From contig CM056733.1 in the NCBI GenBank assembly GCA_029844215.1, forward strand, positions 54,511,142 through 54,575,141: a stretch of 64,000 nucleotides of DNA. The letters are read 5' to 3'. This stretch comes from Przewalskia tangutica. Its lineage: Eukaryota; Streptophyta; Magnoliopsida; Solanales; Solanaceae. A model generated the notes under the pieces. The model worked only from the letters and a program-made list of their open reading frames with translations. It ran no database searches and was not told the DNA's origin. Each line of letters begins with the position of its first letter. Position 1 is the first letter of the stretch. A program made the translations under genes and the position numbers. Shown here piece after piece: positions 1-10,319 of the stretch.

Positions 1-890
1 TTATGTTGTTTAACGATAATTCGTTAGGTTAGTGTAGCATCACTCACCTCTTGACATATTAGGGGTTAAGCGCCCTCCGTGCGGGGTAGACTCGGCGATG
101 CAGGACCATGATTCGAGAATACCTCATGCGGGTCCAGGGACCGGAGTTCCGTGTTAGTGTGCGGGGTTATACCTCATGCGGCCTATGTGGCATGCGGACG
201 ACGAGTCGGGGCGATGCCGAGTAGCTACCCTCGATGCGGGGTTATGTACCCTATGCGGGCCTATGTGATTGGCCTACGCGACTACGGAGTCCGTGATTAG
301 GCTTGCATGGTGATACTACGCAATTGGCCTGCCCGATCATTCGCAGCCTAGAAAAGACACATACGCTTTACCTAATCGCTCTTGTTTGTGATGTAGCACT
401 ATGTGCGGTTTCTCGTTGTTTCATACATACTTGCAAAACTGTTTTTAAAATGATGTGTTTCATTTAAGTATTTTACTGATTTCATATACTTAGTACTTGT
501 GATCGACCTTCGGGGCTGCGTTCATGCCGCGGTAAGAGGCAGTGCTAGATCCACATTCTTAGGATCTCTACGTTGGTGTCGGAGCTCCATCTTTTCCGAG
601 GCTCTACTTTTGGGTATGATCTCCCGTTGTAGATAGTTTTGATACAGGTATGGCGGGCCCGTCCCGCCATAGTTGTATATTTCCTTAGAGGTCTGTAGTC
701 ATGTTGTACGATGTCGGATGTAATCGCTAAACCATGTCTATATATATACGCCGAAAGGCGATGTTTTCTCACATAAAGCGTGTCTTGTTTTATAAATCTG
801 TTTCATGTCTTGCTTTTATTTCCGCCGATTACTATGTATGACTACTTGGGTGCCTTGCAGCACGATCCACGCCCCGAACAGGTCGTGACA
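1..890 (+). repeat. Tekay-1 5' LTR, 3' part only
   Basis: Collinear with 7365-8283 of the 3' LTR. It ends GGTCGTGACA directly before the primer site. It contains the degenerate GC-rich subrepeats built on 'cctatgcggactacg'-like words (about 60-300) and the conserved U5 segment. The apparent small reading frames here are not coding. Confidence 0.93.
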
Positions 891-894
891 AAAG

Positions 895-907
895 TGGTAT
901 CGAAGCG
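895..907 (+). other. Primer binding site (initiator-Met tRNA), altered
   Basis: The sequence reads tggtatcgaagcg, five bases after the LTR end. The expected plant iMet site is TGGTATCAGAGC. The CAGAG core is altered, as it is in three other primer sites of this window, while the copy at 50032-50043 is intact. Confidence 0.85.
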
Positions 908-1085
908 ATTAATCTCGGAAAGTGTCTGCACCGTATCTAGTAGTCTTGATTATCGGTGTGTGCACCACACCAATAATCGTGAGGCTATAAGATATTTAGG
1001 ATTGGTTTCCATTCTTCTCATTCCGAGATCGTGCTTTAGAGTCGTGTTATAGGTGGACCTCTAACGTATTCCTTTCCGTATGCTT

Positions 1086-2440
1086 ATGCCTCCACGTAAG
1101 GCAACCCGCCTGGCGAAGGGCAAGGCAGCGAGGAGTCGCTAGCAGACACCCAGAGTCACGAGGCTCGTGCCCGTCTATACCGAGACGGCGAGTTCTATGA
1201 CGCCGCCCAAAGACAGACCACGCACCCACACCTCCCGCCCACACCTGGGCGGAGGAGTTAGGGTACTGAGAGATGGCCCACTTTTGGCTAAAGTTGTGGC
1301 CCGACACGAGAGAGAGGCTGGATGCGGCAGTTCAGCCTCAGCCACGGCCGCACCGTAGTACACCCGAGGCGAGATAGTTTGAGGCTACGAGATTTCTTGA
1401 GTCAGAGCCCGCCGAGTTTTACTGGTCGAGGCCGGAGGATGATCCGCAGGAGTTCATCCGTCCTTCAGAGGATCATGAGGTGATCAAGGCCTCGAGACAG
1501 AGTCGTGACGCCGTTCGATCGGCCGCGTGATACCGCGATCGATTGGTTTGATTCATGGGAGTTATCCCGGAGAGCACGCGCCCCAACTACTGGGATGAGT
1601 TCTCGAGGCTTTCCTCACTCACTTCTTGCCTCCACGGATGAGGAGGCGCGGCCGATAGATTTTTACCATCGAGGCAGAAGGACGCCGCCGGGAGCACAAT
1701 GTCGAGTTTGATTCATTGGCTCGATATGTCCCAAAGATTGGTAGCAGATATGGAGGATAGGGTACACCGCTATGTCACCGGCTAGACGACTATATGGCCG
1801 AAGTCATGCGCGGTGTTTCTCTCACCGGTATGGACATTACCCGCATGCAGGCTCATGCTCTTGGATTTTAGTATCGTAGAGACCGCCGGTGTGAGAGGCA
1901 ACAGCAGAAGAAGACCAGGACGGCAGGGTCTTTTGGTGGCTATCGTGGTGGGCGGCCTCAGCAGCAGTCTAGATTTGCACCACAGCCAGCCCAGAGCACT
2001 CCCGCGCCGTCCTCAAGACAATCGAGATATTCAAGCGGCGCACTGGGCCCCGGACTTCGTGACGCCCAGAGCGGCAGGTCGCCGACGGACCACCTCGGTG
2101 TGGCCGATGCGGTAGATCCCACTTCGGTAGTTGTGGTGCTACGGGAGATTGTTTCTGTTTTGGCCAGCAGGGTCACTATGCGAGGAACTGTCAGGCGGCA
2201 AGGCGATCTTGATGGTAGGGTCACCACGAGTTCTTTCACGGTCTTCTTCATCCCCGACAGCGATTACTCGCCCCGAGGGCAAGGTACTCATGGGCAGCAG
2301 GTCGCGGCGAGGTCGTGGCTCGGCTTCTAGCGGTCCTCGAACCGCATTTATGCTTTGTCCAAACCGACAGATCGTGAGGCCTCACCGATGTCGCGTGTAC
2401 TTTATCCGCTTCGGTCCGATGTGTATGCTTTGATAGATCC
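1086..2440 (+). pseudogene. gag: Tekay-1 gag (frameshifted)
   Basis: Gag is the structural protein that packages retrotransposon RNA into cytoplasmic particles. The likely start at 1086 opens with Met-Pro-Pro-Arg-Lys-Ala-Thr, as in Tekay-2. Recognisable fragments are the capsid part at about 1390-1790 (words such as SRGF, FDSLARYVP in shifted frames) and a clean CCHC zinc knuckle at 2150-2191 (CFCFGQQGHYARNC, spacing CX2CX4HX4C). The frame changes several times, so no single protein can be read. Breaks coincide with words that differ systematically between repeat copies, so true decay and sequencing error cannot be separated here. Confidence 0.8.
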
Positions 2441-2960
2441 GGTTCTACTGCCCTATATATCTCCCTTGTTGCTAGTAGGATAGGGATAGAGCCCGAGTCC
2501 ATAGACCCTTTCGAGGTAGCTACGCCAGATGGGTGATTCGTGGTAGCTCGGCGGGTATATGTAGCTTGTCCTGTGACCATTTACGTCGGACCATAGCCGA
2601 CTGGATAGAGTTGGAGATGATTGACTTCGACGTGATTATGGGGATGGATTGGCTAGCTTCTGCTACGCCAATGTAGACCGCAGAGAGATTAGTTCGGTTC
2701 CAGTTTCCCGGCGAGCCGGTTATTGAGTGGGGGAGCACCAGTATCGCCGAGGGTAGGTTTATTTCCTACCTCAAGGCTAGGAAGATGGTGCGAAGGGGTA
2801 TATCTACCATCTCGTTCGGGTGTTTGATATCAAGCCGCGTACCAGATTTTCGACCGATGGTCGTGAGTTCCCGAGACGTGTTTCGGATGACCTCGGGTAT
2901 CCTCCCGAGAGGAGATTGAGTTTGTATTGACATATTGCGGACACTCGGCCTATTTCCATT
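2440..2960 (+). pseudogene. Tekay-1 protease region and protease-RT linker (degenerate)
   Basis: This is the retropepsin-like region between gag and RT. The clearest part is a string encoding IELEMIDFDVIMGMDWLAS at about 2600-2655, the conserved C-terminal half of the Tekay protease. The active-site aspartate segment near 2430-2470 (DPVLL-PYIS) has lost the expected Gly-Ser. Followed by a linker ending in a HLVRVFDIK-like string near 2805-2835. Confidence 0.65.
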
Positions 2961-3570
2961 CCGCCATACGTAATGGCACCGCCGAGTTGAGAGAGTTGAA
3001 GGATCGCTTAGAGATTTGGGAGAAGCGGCTTCATCGTGCCTAGTGTTTCTCCCCGGGAGCGCCTGATTGTTCGTGAAGAAGAAGGACGGACGCCGCTGCG
3101 CATGTGTTGATTACAGCGGTGAACAAGGTGACCATTAAGAACGAATACCCCTTCCTGTGATTGATGATTTGTTCGACCGGTTGCAAGTGCGAGATGTTTC
3201 TCAAGATTGATCTGCGATCGCTATCATCAGTGCGAGTCGAGAGAGGTGGATGTCCCTAGATCGCATTCGTGACCCAGACGCATTATGAGTTCAGTCATGT
3301 CTTTTGGGTTGACCAATGCTCGTGGTATTCATGGATTTGATGAACCGAGTGTTCAAACCATTTTTGGACACGCTTGTGATAGTGTTCATTGATGATATCT
3401 TGGTTTATTCTCGCCAGAGCGGGAGCATGCGAGCATTTGAGGGCGATCTTGGCCGATTCTCCAGACAGCCAGCTTATCGCCAAGTTTTCCAAATGTGAGT
3501 TTTGGTTGACTTGATGGCGTTTCTTGGGCATATTGCCGGTGATGGCATTCGAGTGGATACGCCAAGATCG
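2960..3570 (+). pseudogene. Tekay-1 reverse transcriptase (frameshifted)
   Basis: RT copies the element RNA into cDNA. Visible pieces are the fingers region with an ARSVSPGS-like and KKDG string (about 3030-3110), KIDLRS (about 3200-3215), the VMSFGLTNA equivalent (3295-3325) and a clean palm motif. The motif is VIVFIDDILVYS with the FIDD catalytic box at 3385-3396 (gypsy elements use F/Y-x-DD). The order matches Ty3-gypsy RT. Frames shift between the pieces. Confidence 0.85.
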
Positions 3571-3639
3571 AGGCGATGACTTGGCCTGCACCTACTACTC
3601 CGGCAGGTTCGCAGCTTACGAGCCTTGCAGATATTATCG

Positions 3640-4125
3640 CGGTTCGTGGAGAAGTTTGCTTCTATCTCGCACCATTGACTAGCCGACTCGAAGGCAAACA
3701 AGTTTGATGGATTGATGCTTGTGGCGGGGTTTCCGATTCTTGAAAGAGACCGACGACCACCCCGTTCTTACTCTTCCGCAGGTCGGATGGTTATGTCGTG
3801 TATTGTGACGCGCCGTGCATCGGGTTGGGATGTGTGTTGATGCAGATGGCAGGTTATAGCATATGCATCCCGACACCAAGAAACACGAGAGGAACTACCC
3901 CACCCATGATTTGGAGTTAGCGCACCGTGATTCACGCTTTGAAGATCCTGAGGCACTACTTGTATGGGGTTCACGTGGATATTTATACGCACCACAAGAG
4001 CCTCCGGATATCTTCACCAGAGGAGTCGAACTTACGGCGAGACGGTGGTTAGAGTTGCTTAAGGATTACGATGTTGATATCCTGTACCACCCGGGAAGGC
4101 CAATGTTGTGGCGTATGCCTTAGTC
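3640..4125 (+). pseudogene. Tekay-1 RNase H (frameshifted)
   Basis: RNase H removes template RNA during cDNA synthesis. The longest readable stretch is 3863-4123. It has KKHERNYPTHDLEL, then in other frames HALKILRHYLYG and YTHHKSL equivalents, then RRWLELLKDYDVDILYHPG. This last string is the conserved end of the gypsy RNase H and the start of the linker to integrase. Confidence 0.8.
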
Positions 4126-4279
4126 GTAGGTCGATGGGAGCCTATCGGATGTGCGCTAGAGAGGAGGACATGGTTCGTGATTTGCATCGATTAGCGAGCC
4201 TTGGTGTCCGCTTGATTGATTCCCGATAGCGGTGGGGTTAGAGTTCGTGAGGTTGCCGAGTCTTCCATCGCCGGCGAGG

Positions 4280-5655
4280 TGAAGAGGCAACAGCTCGAGG
4301 ATCCAGCTTTGATTCGATATCGTGATACAACTCTTCGTGAGGCGCGGTCCTTGAGGTAGCACCGATGGGGTGCTAAGGTTTGAGGGCGGTGTGTGTTCCG
4401 GATGTTTCGTGACTTCGGCGAGTTCTTGGGGAAGCACACAGGCGTTACTCTATCCATCCGGTCGACCAAGATGTACCACGACCTTAGATCCGTGTATTGG
4501 TGGGATGGCTTGAAGAGGACGTTGCGAGTTCGTAGCTCGGCCCGCGTGTTGTCAGCAGGTGAAGGTAGAGCACCAGAGGCCTGGTGGTTTGTTACAGACG
4601 ATTGAGATCCCGACCTGGAAGTGGGAGGTAATCAACATGGACTTCATCACAGGATTACCTCGCACTCAGAGGAGACATGATTCTATATGGGTTATCGTCG
4701 ACAGGCTGACGAAATCAGCCCACTTTCTTCCCGTCAGGACGACCTTTTCGGCTGAGGATTATGCCAGACTTTACATCCGAGAGATCGTCAGACTGCATGG
4801 AGTCCCTACCTCGATCATATCAGACAGGGGAGCCCAGTTTACGGCTAACTTCTGGAGGTCCTTCCAGAGGGGTTTAGGGACGCAGGTGAGCACAATGCAT
4901 TTCATCCACGCATGCAGACGGACAGCAGAGCGCACTATCCGCACTCTTCGAGGATATCTGCGAGCCGTGTTATTGACTTCGATGGTAGTTGGGAGGATCA
5001 TTTGCCTCTAGTTGAGTTCGCGTATAATAATAGCTACCACTCCAAAGATTCGGATGGCGCCTTATGAGGCCTTGTATGGGAGGAAGTGCGATCGCCTATA
5101 GGTTGGTTCGATGTGGCGAGGTGCGGCTAGTGGGACCAGATTTGATACAGCGATGGATAAGGTGAAGCTTATCCGAGGCGGCTATCGACTCGAGTCGATG
5201 AAGTCGATGCAGATCATCGCCGTCGGCATCTTGAGTTCGAGGTTCATGATTGGGTTTTCCTAAAGGTGTCACCCATGAAGGTGTGATGAGATTCGGAAGA
5301 AGGGAAACTCACCTAGGTACATCGGGCGCTTCGTGTTGTCCGCAGGTAGGCAAGGTTGCCTATGAGTTGATCTGCCGTCCGATCTGGAGGCGATCATCCG
5401 GTTTTTCACGATCTATCTTGAGGAGATGTATCGGGATCCATCTAGTACACCCGATTGACGATGTCCAGTGACCGGGGTTATCGTATGAGGAGATTCCCAT
5501 AGCGATAGTCGATCGTCGAGTTAGGCGTCTGCGGACCAAGGGCGTGGCTTCCACAAAGTCTTGTGGCGGAACGAGCTCGGGAGGAGATGACGTGGGAAGC
5601 CGGAGGACATGAGGCGGAAGTATCCTCACCTATTCCCACACCTCGTAAATTCACT
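4280..5655 (+). pseudogene. Tekay-1 integrase with C-terminal chromodomain (frameshifted)
   Basis: Integrase inserts the cDNA into the chromosome. The zinc-binding N-terminal part is at about 4300-4560, with the string YWWDGLKR near 4497-4520. The catalytic core is open over 4559-5011. It has Asp in INMDFITG (4640-4642), Asp in ISDRGAQF (4823-4825) and Glu in AERTIRTL (4928-4930), the DDE triad with slightly disturbed D-E spacing. AYNNSYHSK and LYGRKC equivalents follow. The tail at 5480-5640 reads SYEEIPIAIVDRRVRRLRTK, then a WxNE and YPHLF, which is the Tekay-type chromodomain thought to steer insertion toward marked chromatin. Confidence 0.88.
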
Positions 5656-5785
5656 TCCCTACTTGTAAATTTTCGTTATCGTTTACGCCAGGTGTTGCTC
5701 GTGGCGTGTGTGGCATTTACAACCGCTTAAGTTATGAAGAATCTTATCGTTCTCGTCTTGGGAAGGAACATTCGGACGAATGTTT

Positions 5786-5799
5786 CTAAGGAGGGAGAA
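5786..5799 (+). other. Polypurine tract of Tekay-1
   Basis: The purine run tctaaggagggagaa lies directly before the 3' LTR. It is the plus-strand primer. Tekay-2 has the same tract with seven G in a row. Confidence 0.85.
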
Positions 5800-6203
5800 T
5801 GTTATACCGTATTTCCAGTATGTGCGTGGGGAATACGTACAAAAAGTTTAGCCTTAAAGTTTAGGCTTGGACGATTTTTTGGGCACAACTCACAAAACGA
5901 ATAGTTTTCCGACAAAACGTTTCCACAGCTTTCGTAGGGTAAATTCCGGCTATGCCATTTCTATTTTTTGCGGATTTTTCCGAGAGACGAAACATTTTGG
6001 ACCAACGGGAGGGCGACACTTGGCACCCTCCAATTGGTGGACTTCAAATCGTCCATTTGGACGAATTGGCTAGCAAAGGCACGTTTTTTGTGCCTTGTGC
6101 ACAAGTCAAGGAGTTGGTAGGATATTTGTGTATAGTTAATCCTCACCCTACACTTGCCTTGCACTTGTCTAAATCTTGGCCATTGGTTGGCCACTTCTTG
6201 ACC

Positions 6204-6211
6204 TATAAATA
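6204..6211 (+). promoter_or_regulatory. TATA box of Tekay LTR promoter
   Basis: TATAAATA sits in gacctataaatacccccc. The same context recurs at 30599-30606 and 37914-37921. In the 5' copy of an LTR it would set the start of genomic RNA; here it lies in the 3' LTR and would read rightward into hAT-B antisense. Confidence 0.7.
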
Positions 6212-6981
6212 CCCCCCTTAAGATGAAGAGTTCTTCATCCACAAAGCTTTCCAAGTCTTGAAAATCCTCTCCTCTCCCTTTGTAGCCTTTTCGTCCAACA
6301 CCTCCCCCTCCCCTTGTGAAGGCCCTTGGCCGAATACCCCCCTCTAGCCTAAGAAGTTTGGCCGAGGCCCCACTAGCCCACCAAAATTCTACCCCCCCTC
6401 CCTTGGTAGAAAAGTTGCCTTCTTGTATTGTTATAATGCCCAAAATACCCTAGCCCAAATACCTTAGTACTTAGTAGAAGTTGTGAAGAACTTCTAAGGT
6501 TTCCTTGGAGCATACAACTTAGGAGCAAAACCTTGCTCAGGCGCGACTTTTTCTAGGATATTATTGGGCTTACCGAGGTAACTAATCCTAACCCTCTTTT
6601 GAATTAGAGAATATATATCTTTGTTGTAGTATAAGAATAAGTATAAATACTTAGAAGAATATCACGAATAGAATCGAACTATTACCACAGTAGAAGGGTT
6701 TAAAGAAGAATAATCAAACTATACTTACATGAACTGTTTTCACATGAGACTTATATAGCTCACCGGGTAGGAAGTCTGCCCAACTTTCCATAGAATTGTG
6801 AACCCTCTGCTTAGAATGACCTTGAGTAGTCTTTGATAGATATCGTGACTATTATAGGTGACTCTCTGCTTGCGACATATTCAACTTGGCGGTGGTTTTC
6901 ACGAGAAGGTATGTGATTCTTCCTAAAGCATGATATTTTACAATATATATAGTACGGTAGACGTACATGTGTTAACTAAAA

Positions 6982-7093
6982 CTACGGCAATGTCTTTGAC
7001 TTAAGCCTGAATAATACTTACGGCAATGCCTCACGGCTTAAGCCTGAATAACACTTACGGCAATGCCTCACGGCTTAAGCCTGAATAATAAAG
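6982..7093 (+). repeat. Tandem subrepeat in Tekay-1 3' LTR (3 x about 38 bp)
   Basis: Three units, each built on acggcaatgcctcacggctt followed by aagcctgaataat. The first unit is diverged. Equivalent arrays are at 31346-31453 and 38657-38763. Confidence 0.9.
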
Positions 7094-8283
7094 ATCTGAA
7101 AGCATTTCAAAAGAATACTGAATCATTTTTTTAACAGAAGAGAACTAATTGGTTTTTAAACAGAAGCTTAAGAGTTATACTAGCCTTATGGGAAGTTAAG
7201 TATAACCACTTAAGATTGATAAAAGAAACAGTTTGCCTATGTGTTTATAACAGACTTATATTGAATTGTGAAAAATAATAAGATGGTTTGATAAGTAGAC
7301 ATGATATGATGCTATGTGTGTTAGTGTCTTGTAACGTTTGTGAAAAAGAGTATTCTTGTTGTGCTTATGTTGTTTAACGATAAGCTGTTAGGTTAGTGTA
7401 GCATCACTCACCTCTTGACATATTACCGGGTTAAGGCGCCTCCGACGCGGTAGACTCGGTGATGCAGGACCATGATTCGAGAATACCTCATGCGGGTCCA
7501 AGGACCTATGCGAGCTACGGAGTTCGAGTTAGTGTGCGGGGTTATACCTCACGCGGCATGTGGCCATGCGGACGACGAGTCGGGGCGATGCCGAGAGTAG
7601 CTACCCTCGATGCGGGTTATGTACCACTATGCGGGCCTATGTGATTGGCCTATGCGGACTACGGAGTCGAGATTAGGCTTGCATGGTGATACTACGCAAT
7701 TGGCCTGCTTGATCATTCGCAGCCTAGAAAAGACACATTCGTTTACCTATCACGCTCTTGTTTGTGATGTGGCACTATGCGGTTTCCTCGTTGTTTCATA
7801 CATAATTGCAAAACTCTATTTAACATGATATTTTTCATTTAAGTATTTTACAGTTTCATATACTAAGTACTGTTATCTTGACCTCCTTTGGGGCCGTTCA
7901 TGCCGCAGTAAGGGCAGTGCTAGATCCACATTCTTAGGATCTCTACGTTGGTGTCAGGAGCTCCATCTTTTCCGGAGGCTCTACTTTTGGGTATGATCTC
8001 CCTGTTGTAGATAGTTTTGTACAGTCAGGGTATGGCGGGGCCCTGTCCCGCCATAGTTGTATATTTCCTTAGAGGTCTGTAGTCATGTTGTACAGTGTCG
8101 GATGTAACTGCTAAACCATGTCTATATATATATGCCGAAAGGCGATGTTTTCTCACATAAACTGTGTCTTGTTTTATAAACTGTTTCATGTCTTGCTTTT
8201 TATTTCCGCTGATTACTCTGATGTATGACTACTTGGGTGCCCCGGTAAGGCACCAGTCACGGGCCCCGGAACGGGTCGTGACA

Positions 8284-8870
8284 TTTGCAGAAATCCAAAA
8301 TCCAAATTGCAATAAATCCAATTCCACTCCAGTACTCCATAGTGTCCACTGTCCACAGTCCATACCCCAAATCCAAATTGCAATAATTTTTTTACATGAT
8401 TTATTATTATTACACAAAGTAAGCTTTAATAACTAAGAAAACCAACTGGTGCAGATGCGACACGTGCAAGATGGTGCTTGGTCGCCGCTTGTCATTGCTG
8501 ACTTTGGCCGCTTGATGCATTGATCCACAAATCACACTTGTTGTTTGCTGCATGCCTTGATCCACAGACCAGTGTCCTCAATCTCACTGCCCTGTCCAGT
8601 GTCCACATTAGGCATAGTCCACAAAATTTATTCTTGAAAATGCCAAAACTAAAAACAAGTAAACAACAGTAGGGAAGAGAATGACAACATCCTTAAAGAA
8701 AATACATTATTCATATACAAAGACAAATCTCAAATACTCAAACCATCAAACACAGATGGTAGATTCATCAATTCCACACTTTTGAAAATCTGTATGAAAG
8801 AAAATAATGAAGTTAGTAATAAGAATTATAACTCTTCTAATGCTTGCAATGAGATATCATCATATTCATA
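8284..8870. other. Non-coding 3' flank of hAT-B
   Basis: No coding signal. It holds two copies of ccaaatccaaattgcaat (about 8296 and 8369) and many TGTCCA/TCCACA words (8320-8620), which could be subterminal hAT repeats or 3' UTR of hAT-B on the minus strand. I could not find a terminal inverted repeat here; Tekay-1 may have truncated it. Confidence 0.5.
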
Positions 8871-9304
8871 TCAATATATCATACCATTCTCCAAATCTTG
8901 CAACTCTTCTAATGATTCTTCCACAGTAATTAGTTTGGATTTCTTCGTCAAAGTTGCACAAAGCCAATCTTGACCACAAATGAGTCCTTGCACCATCTTT
9001 AACATAAATAAAAGTTAAGAAACAAAACTTACCAATTAATATAATAAAAATTAAACTTGCTTTACAAAAAATACAAAAGAAAATGTATTACCTTAGGTGT
9101 CAAAGAACTCTGAATCGATCAGTGTTAGCCCTCCTAACTAAATGCAAATCGTAAGCAATCAGAGATACTGGAATAGCTAATATATCACGAGCCATGCGTG
9201 AAACAACGAGAAATCTTAGTGAATTGAGCTTCCACCAAGTTAAGATTTCAATATCTTCTTCATCCGCCTCTTCATTCAAATATTGATCAAGATCCGGCCT
9301 CGTA
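8871..9304 (-). pseudogene. hAT-B transposase, C-terminal end (two exons, cut off from the rest by hAT-A)
   Basis: Read on the minus strand, 9304-9092 encodes DLDQYLNEEADEEDIEIL, then TWWKLN and SRMARDILAIPVS. This is the hAT dimerisation domain (DxDxYL, WW, MARDILAIP landmarks). A frame break follows, then the exon end at TPK. An intron with GT and AG ends spans 8997-9091. The last exon, 8996-8871, reads MVQGLICGQDWLCATLTKK and ends in TGA at 8871-8873. The ICxQDWL string is the usual hAT C-terminus. The upstream part of the same gene is at 61895-63699. hAT-A entered the codons between the two, so the gene cannot be expressed whole. Confidence 0.88.
8997..9091 (-). other. Intron in hAT-B (95 bp)
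   Basis: On the minus strand it begins GTAATACATT and ends TTATGTTAAAG. Joining its flanks restores TPK-MVQGL across the junction, the order expected in hAT C-termini. AT-rich, as plant introns are. Confidence 0.8.
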
Positions 9305-9312
9305 CTATATTT
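9305..9312. repeat. 8-bp target-site duplication of hAT-A, left
   Basis: CTATATTT, repeated exactly at 61887-61894. Eight base pairs is the hAT hallmark. Confidence 0.95.
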
Positions 9313-9663
9313 TAGATCGACCATGGGTCGGCCGACTCGACACCGCCCCGCCCCGACCACCGTGAAAAAAATCGACCGGGAGCTCAAACCGGGCGGGGCG
9401 GTATGGTCTCGCCCGACCCGGTCCCGCCAGACTCGAGCCGGCCCCGGCCCCGCCCCGATCCCGCCTGCCCCGCCATTTTCCAAAAATAGCCGTTGTCTAA
9501 CGGCCATTTTACATTTTGGCCGTTAGACAACGGCCATTTTTGGCTTCCCCCACTCCCCCAACCCCCCTACCCCCTTTATATTTATTTTTAACCCCTAAGT
9601 TATTATATTTACACTTTAACCCAATTTTCCAACTATAAATACCTCATTTTCTCTTCTTATTTC
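9313..9663 (+). repeat. hAT-A 5' terminal unit, copy 1
   Basis: Begins with the terminal inverted repeat. It then has GC-rich subterminal words, an 18-bp hairpin, a CCCCCAC-rich tract, and a TATA box and leader ending cttatttc. Repeated in tandem as 9664-10038. Confidence 0.85.
9489..9534. repeat. Perfect hairpin in hAT-A terminus, copy 1
   Basis: Arms gccgttgtctaacggcca (9489-9506) and tggccgttagacaacggc (9517-9534) are exact reverse complements, with a 10-base AT-rich loop. Confidence 0.95.
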
Positions 9664-9857
9664 TAGGACTGGCCAGTGGGCCGGGCCGACCCGACCCCGT
9701 CCCGACCCTGTGAAAAAATAAAAGCGGGACCGGGGCTCGAACCGGGGCGGGACAGGGTATGGTCCCGCCCGACCCGGTCCCGCCAGGACCCGACCCGTCC
9801 CGGTCCCGTCCCGATCCCGCCCCGATCCCGCCCCAGTCCCGCCATTTGCCAAAAATA

Positions 9858-9903
9858 GCCGTTGTCTAACGACCATTTTACATTTTGGCCGTTAGACAAC
9901 AGC
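9858..9903. repeat. Hairpin in hAT-A terminus, copy 2
   Basis: Same arms as copy 1 (9858-9875 and 9886-9903), with one substitution in each arm. Confidence 0.9.
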
Positions 9904-10008
9904 CATTTTTGGCTTCCCCCACTCCCCCAACCCCCAACCCCCTACCCCCTTTATATTTATTATTAACCCCTAAGTTATTATATTTACACTTTAACCCAAT
10001 TTTGCAAC

Positions 10009-10016
10009 TATAAATA
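10009..10016 (+). promoter_or_regulatory. Probable TATA box of hAT-A transposase
   Basis: TATAAATA, about 300 bp upstream of the start codon at 10320, followed by a pyrimidine-rich leader. A duplicate TATA lies at 9634-9641 in the first terminal unit. Confidence 0.55.
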
Positions 10017-10319
10017 CCTCATTTTCTCTTCTTATTTCTCACAAATCTTCCTACATTTTCTCTAATTTCTATACAACATTGTCTACTACATATTCACTCT
10101 ATTTATTAATTTGAGAATTGGGAGTGAAGTTGACAACTAGCTTGAGGATTAATCTATCGAGCAAAGTTCCAATTTTCAACCTCCCTCAATTACACATCGA
10201 CTCTACGTCGACGTTTGGTACATTCGTTCTCTCATTAAATTATTATTTTGTTTTTATTTCATTTAACACATTTAATTTCATTATCTTTAAGTCTTTAACT
10301 ATTTATTATCATAATTAAA

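Larger units (their letters stand above)
1..8283 (+). mobile_element. Tekay-1: Ty3-gypsy (Tekay/Del chromovirus type) retrotransposon, 5' end cut by window
   Basis: Order on the + strand is partial 5' LTR, tRNA-Met primer site, gag, protease, RT, RNase H, integrase with chromodomain, polypurine tract and a complete 3' LTR. That is the order of a plant chromovirus. LTR ends are TGTTATACC and GGGTCGTGACA. The first base of the window matches about position 1566 of the 3' LTR, so roughly 1.5 kb of 5' LTR lies outside. The target-site duplication cannot be checked; the right flank begins tttgc. The family matches Tekay-2 at 30168-39936. Reading frames are broken many times, at least partly at words where repeat copies disagree systematically. 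Confidence 0.93.
5800..8283 (+). repeat. Tekay-1 3' LTR (2484 bp)
   Basis: Begins TGTTATACC and ends GGGTCGTGACA. It contains a TATA box, a triple 38-bp subrepeat, GC-rich degenerate subrepeats (about 7430-7720) and a U5 segment homologous to that of the minus-strand gag-only family. Homologous over its whole length to both Tekay-2 LTRs. Confidence 0.95.
9664..10038 (+). repeat. hAT-A 5' terminal unit, copy 2 (tandem duplication)
   Basis: Begins taggactggccagtgggcc, a closer match to the right terminal repeat than copy 1. It runs through the same hairpin and leader to the same cttatttc. No 8-bp duplication frames it and no inverted end follows, so it is a duplication of the element end and not a separate insertion. 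Confidence 0.85.
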
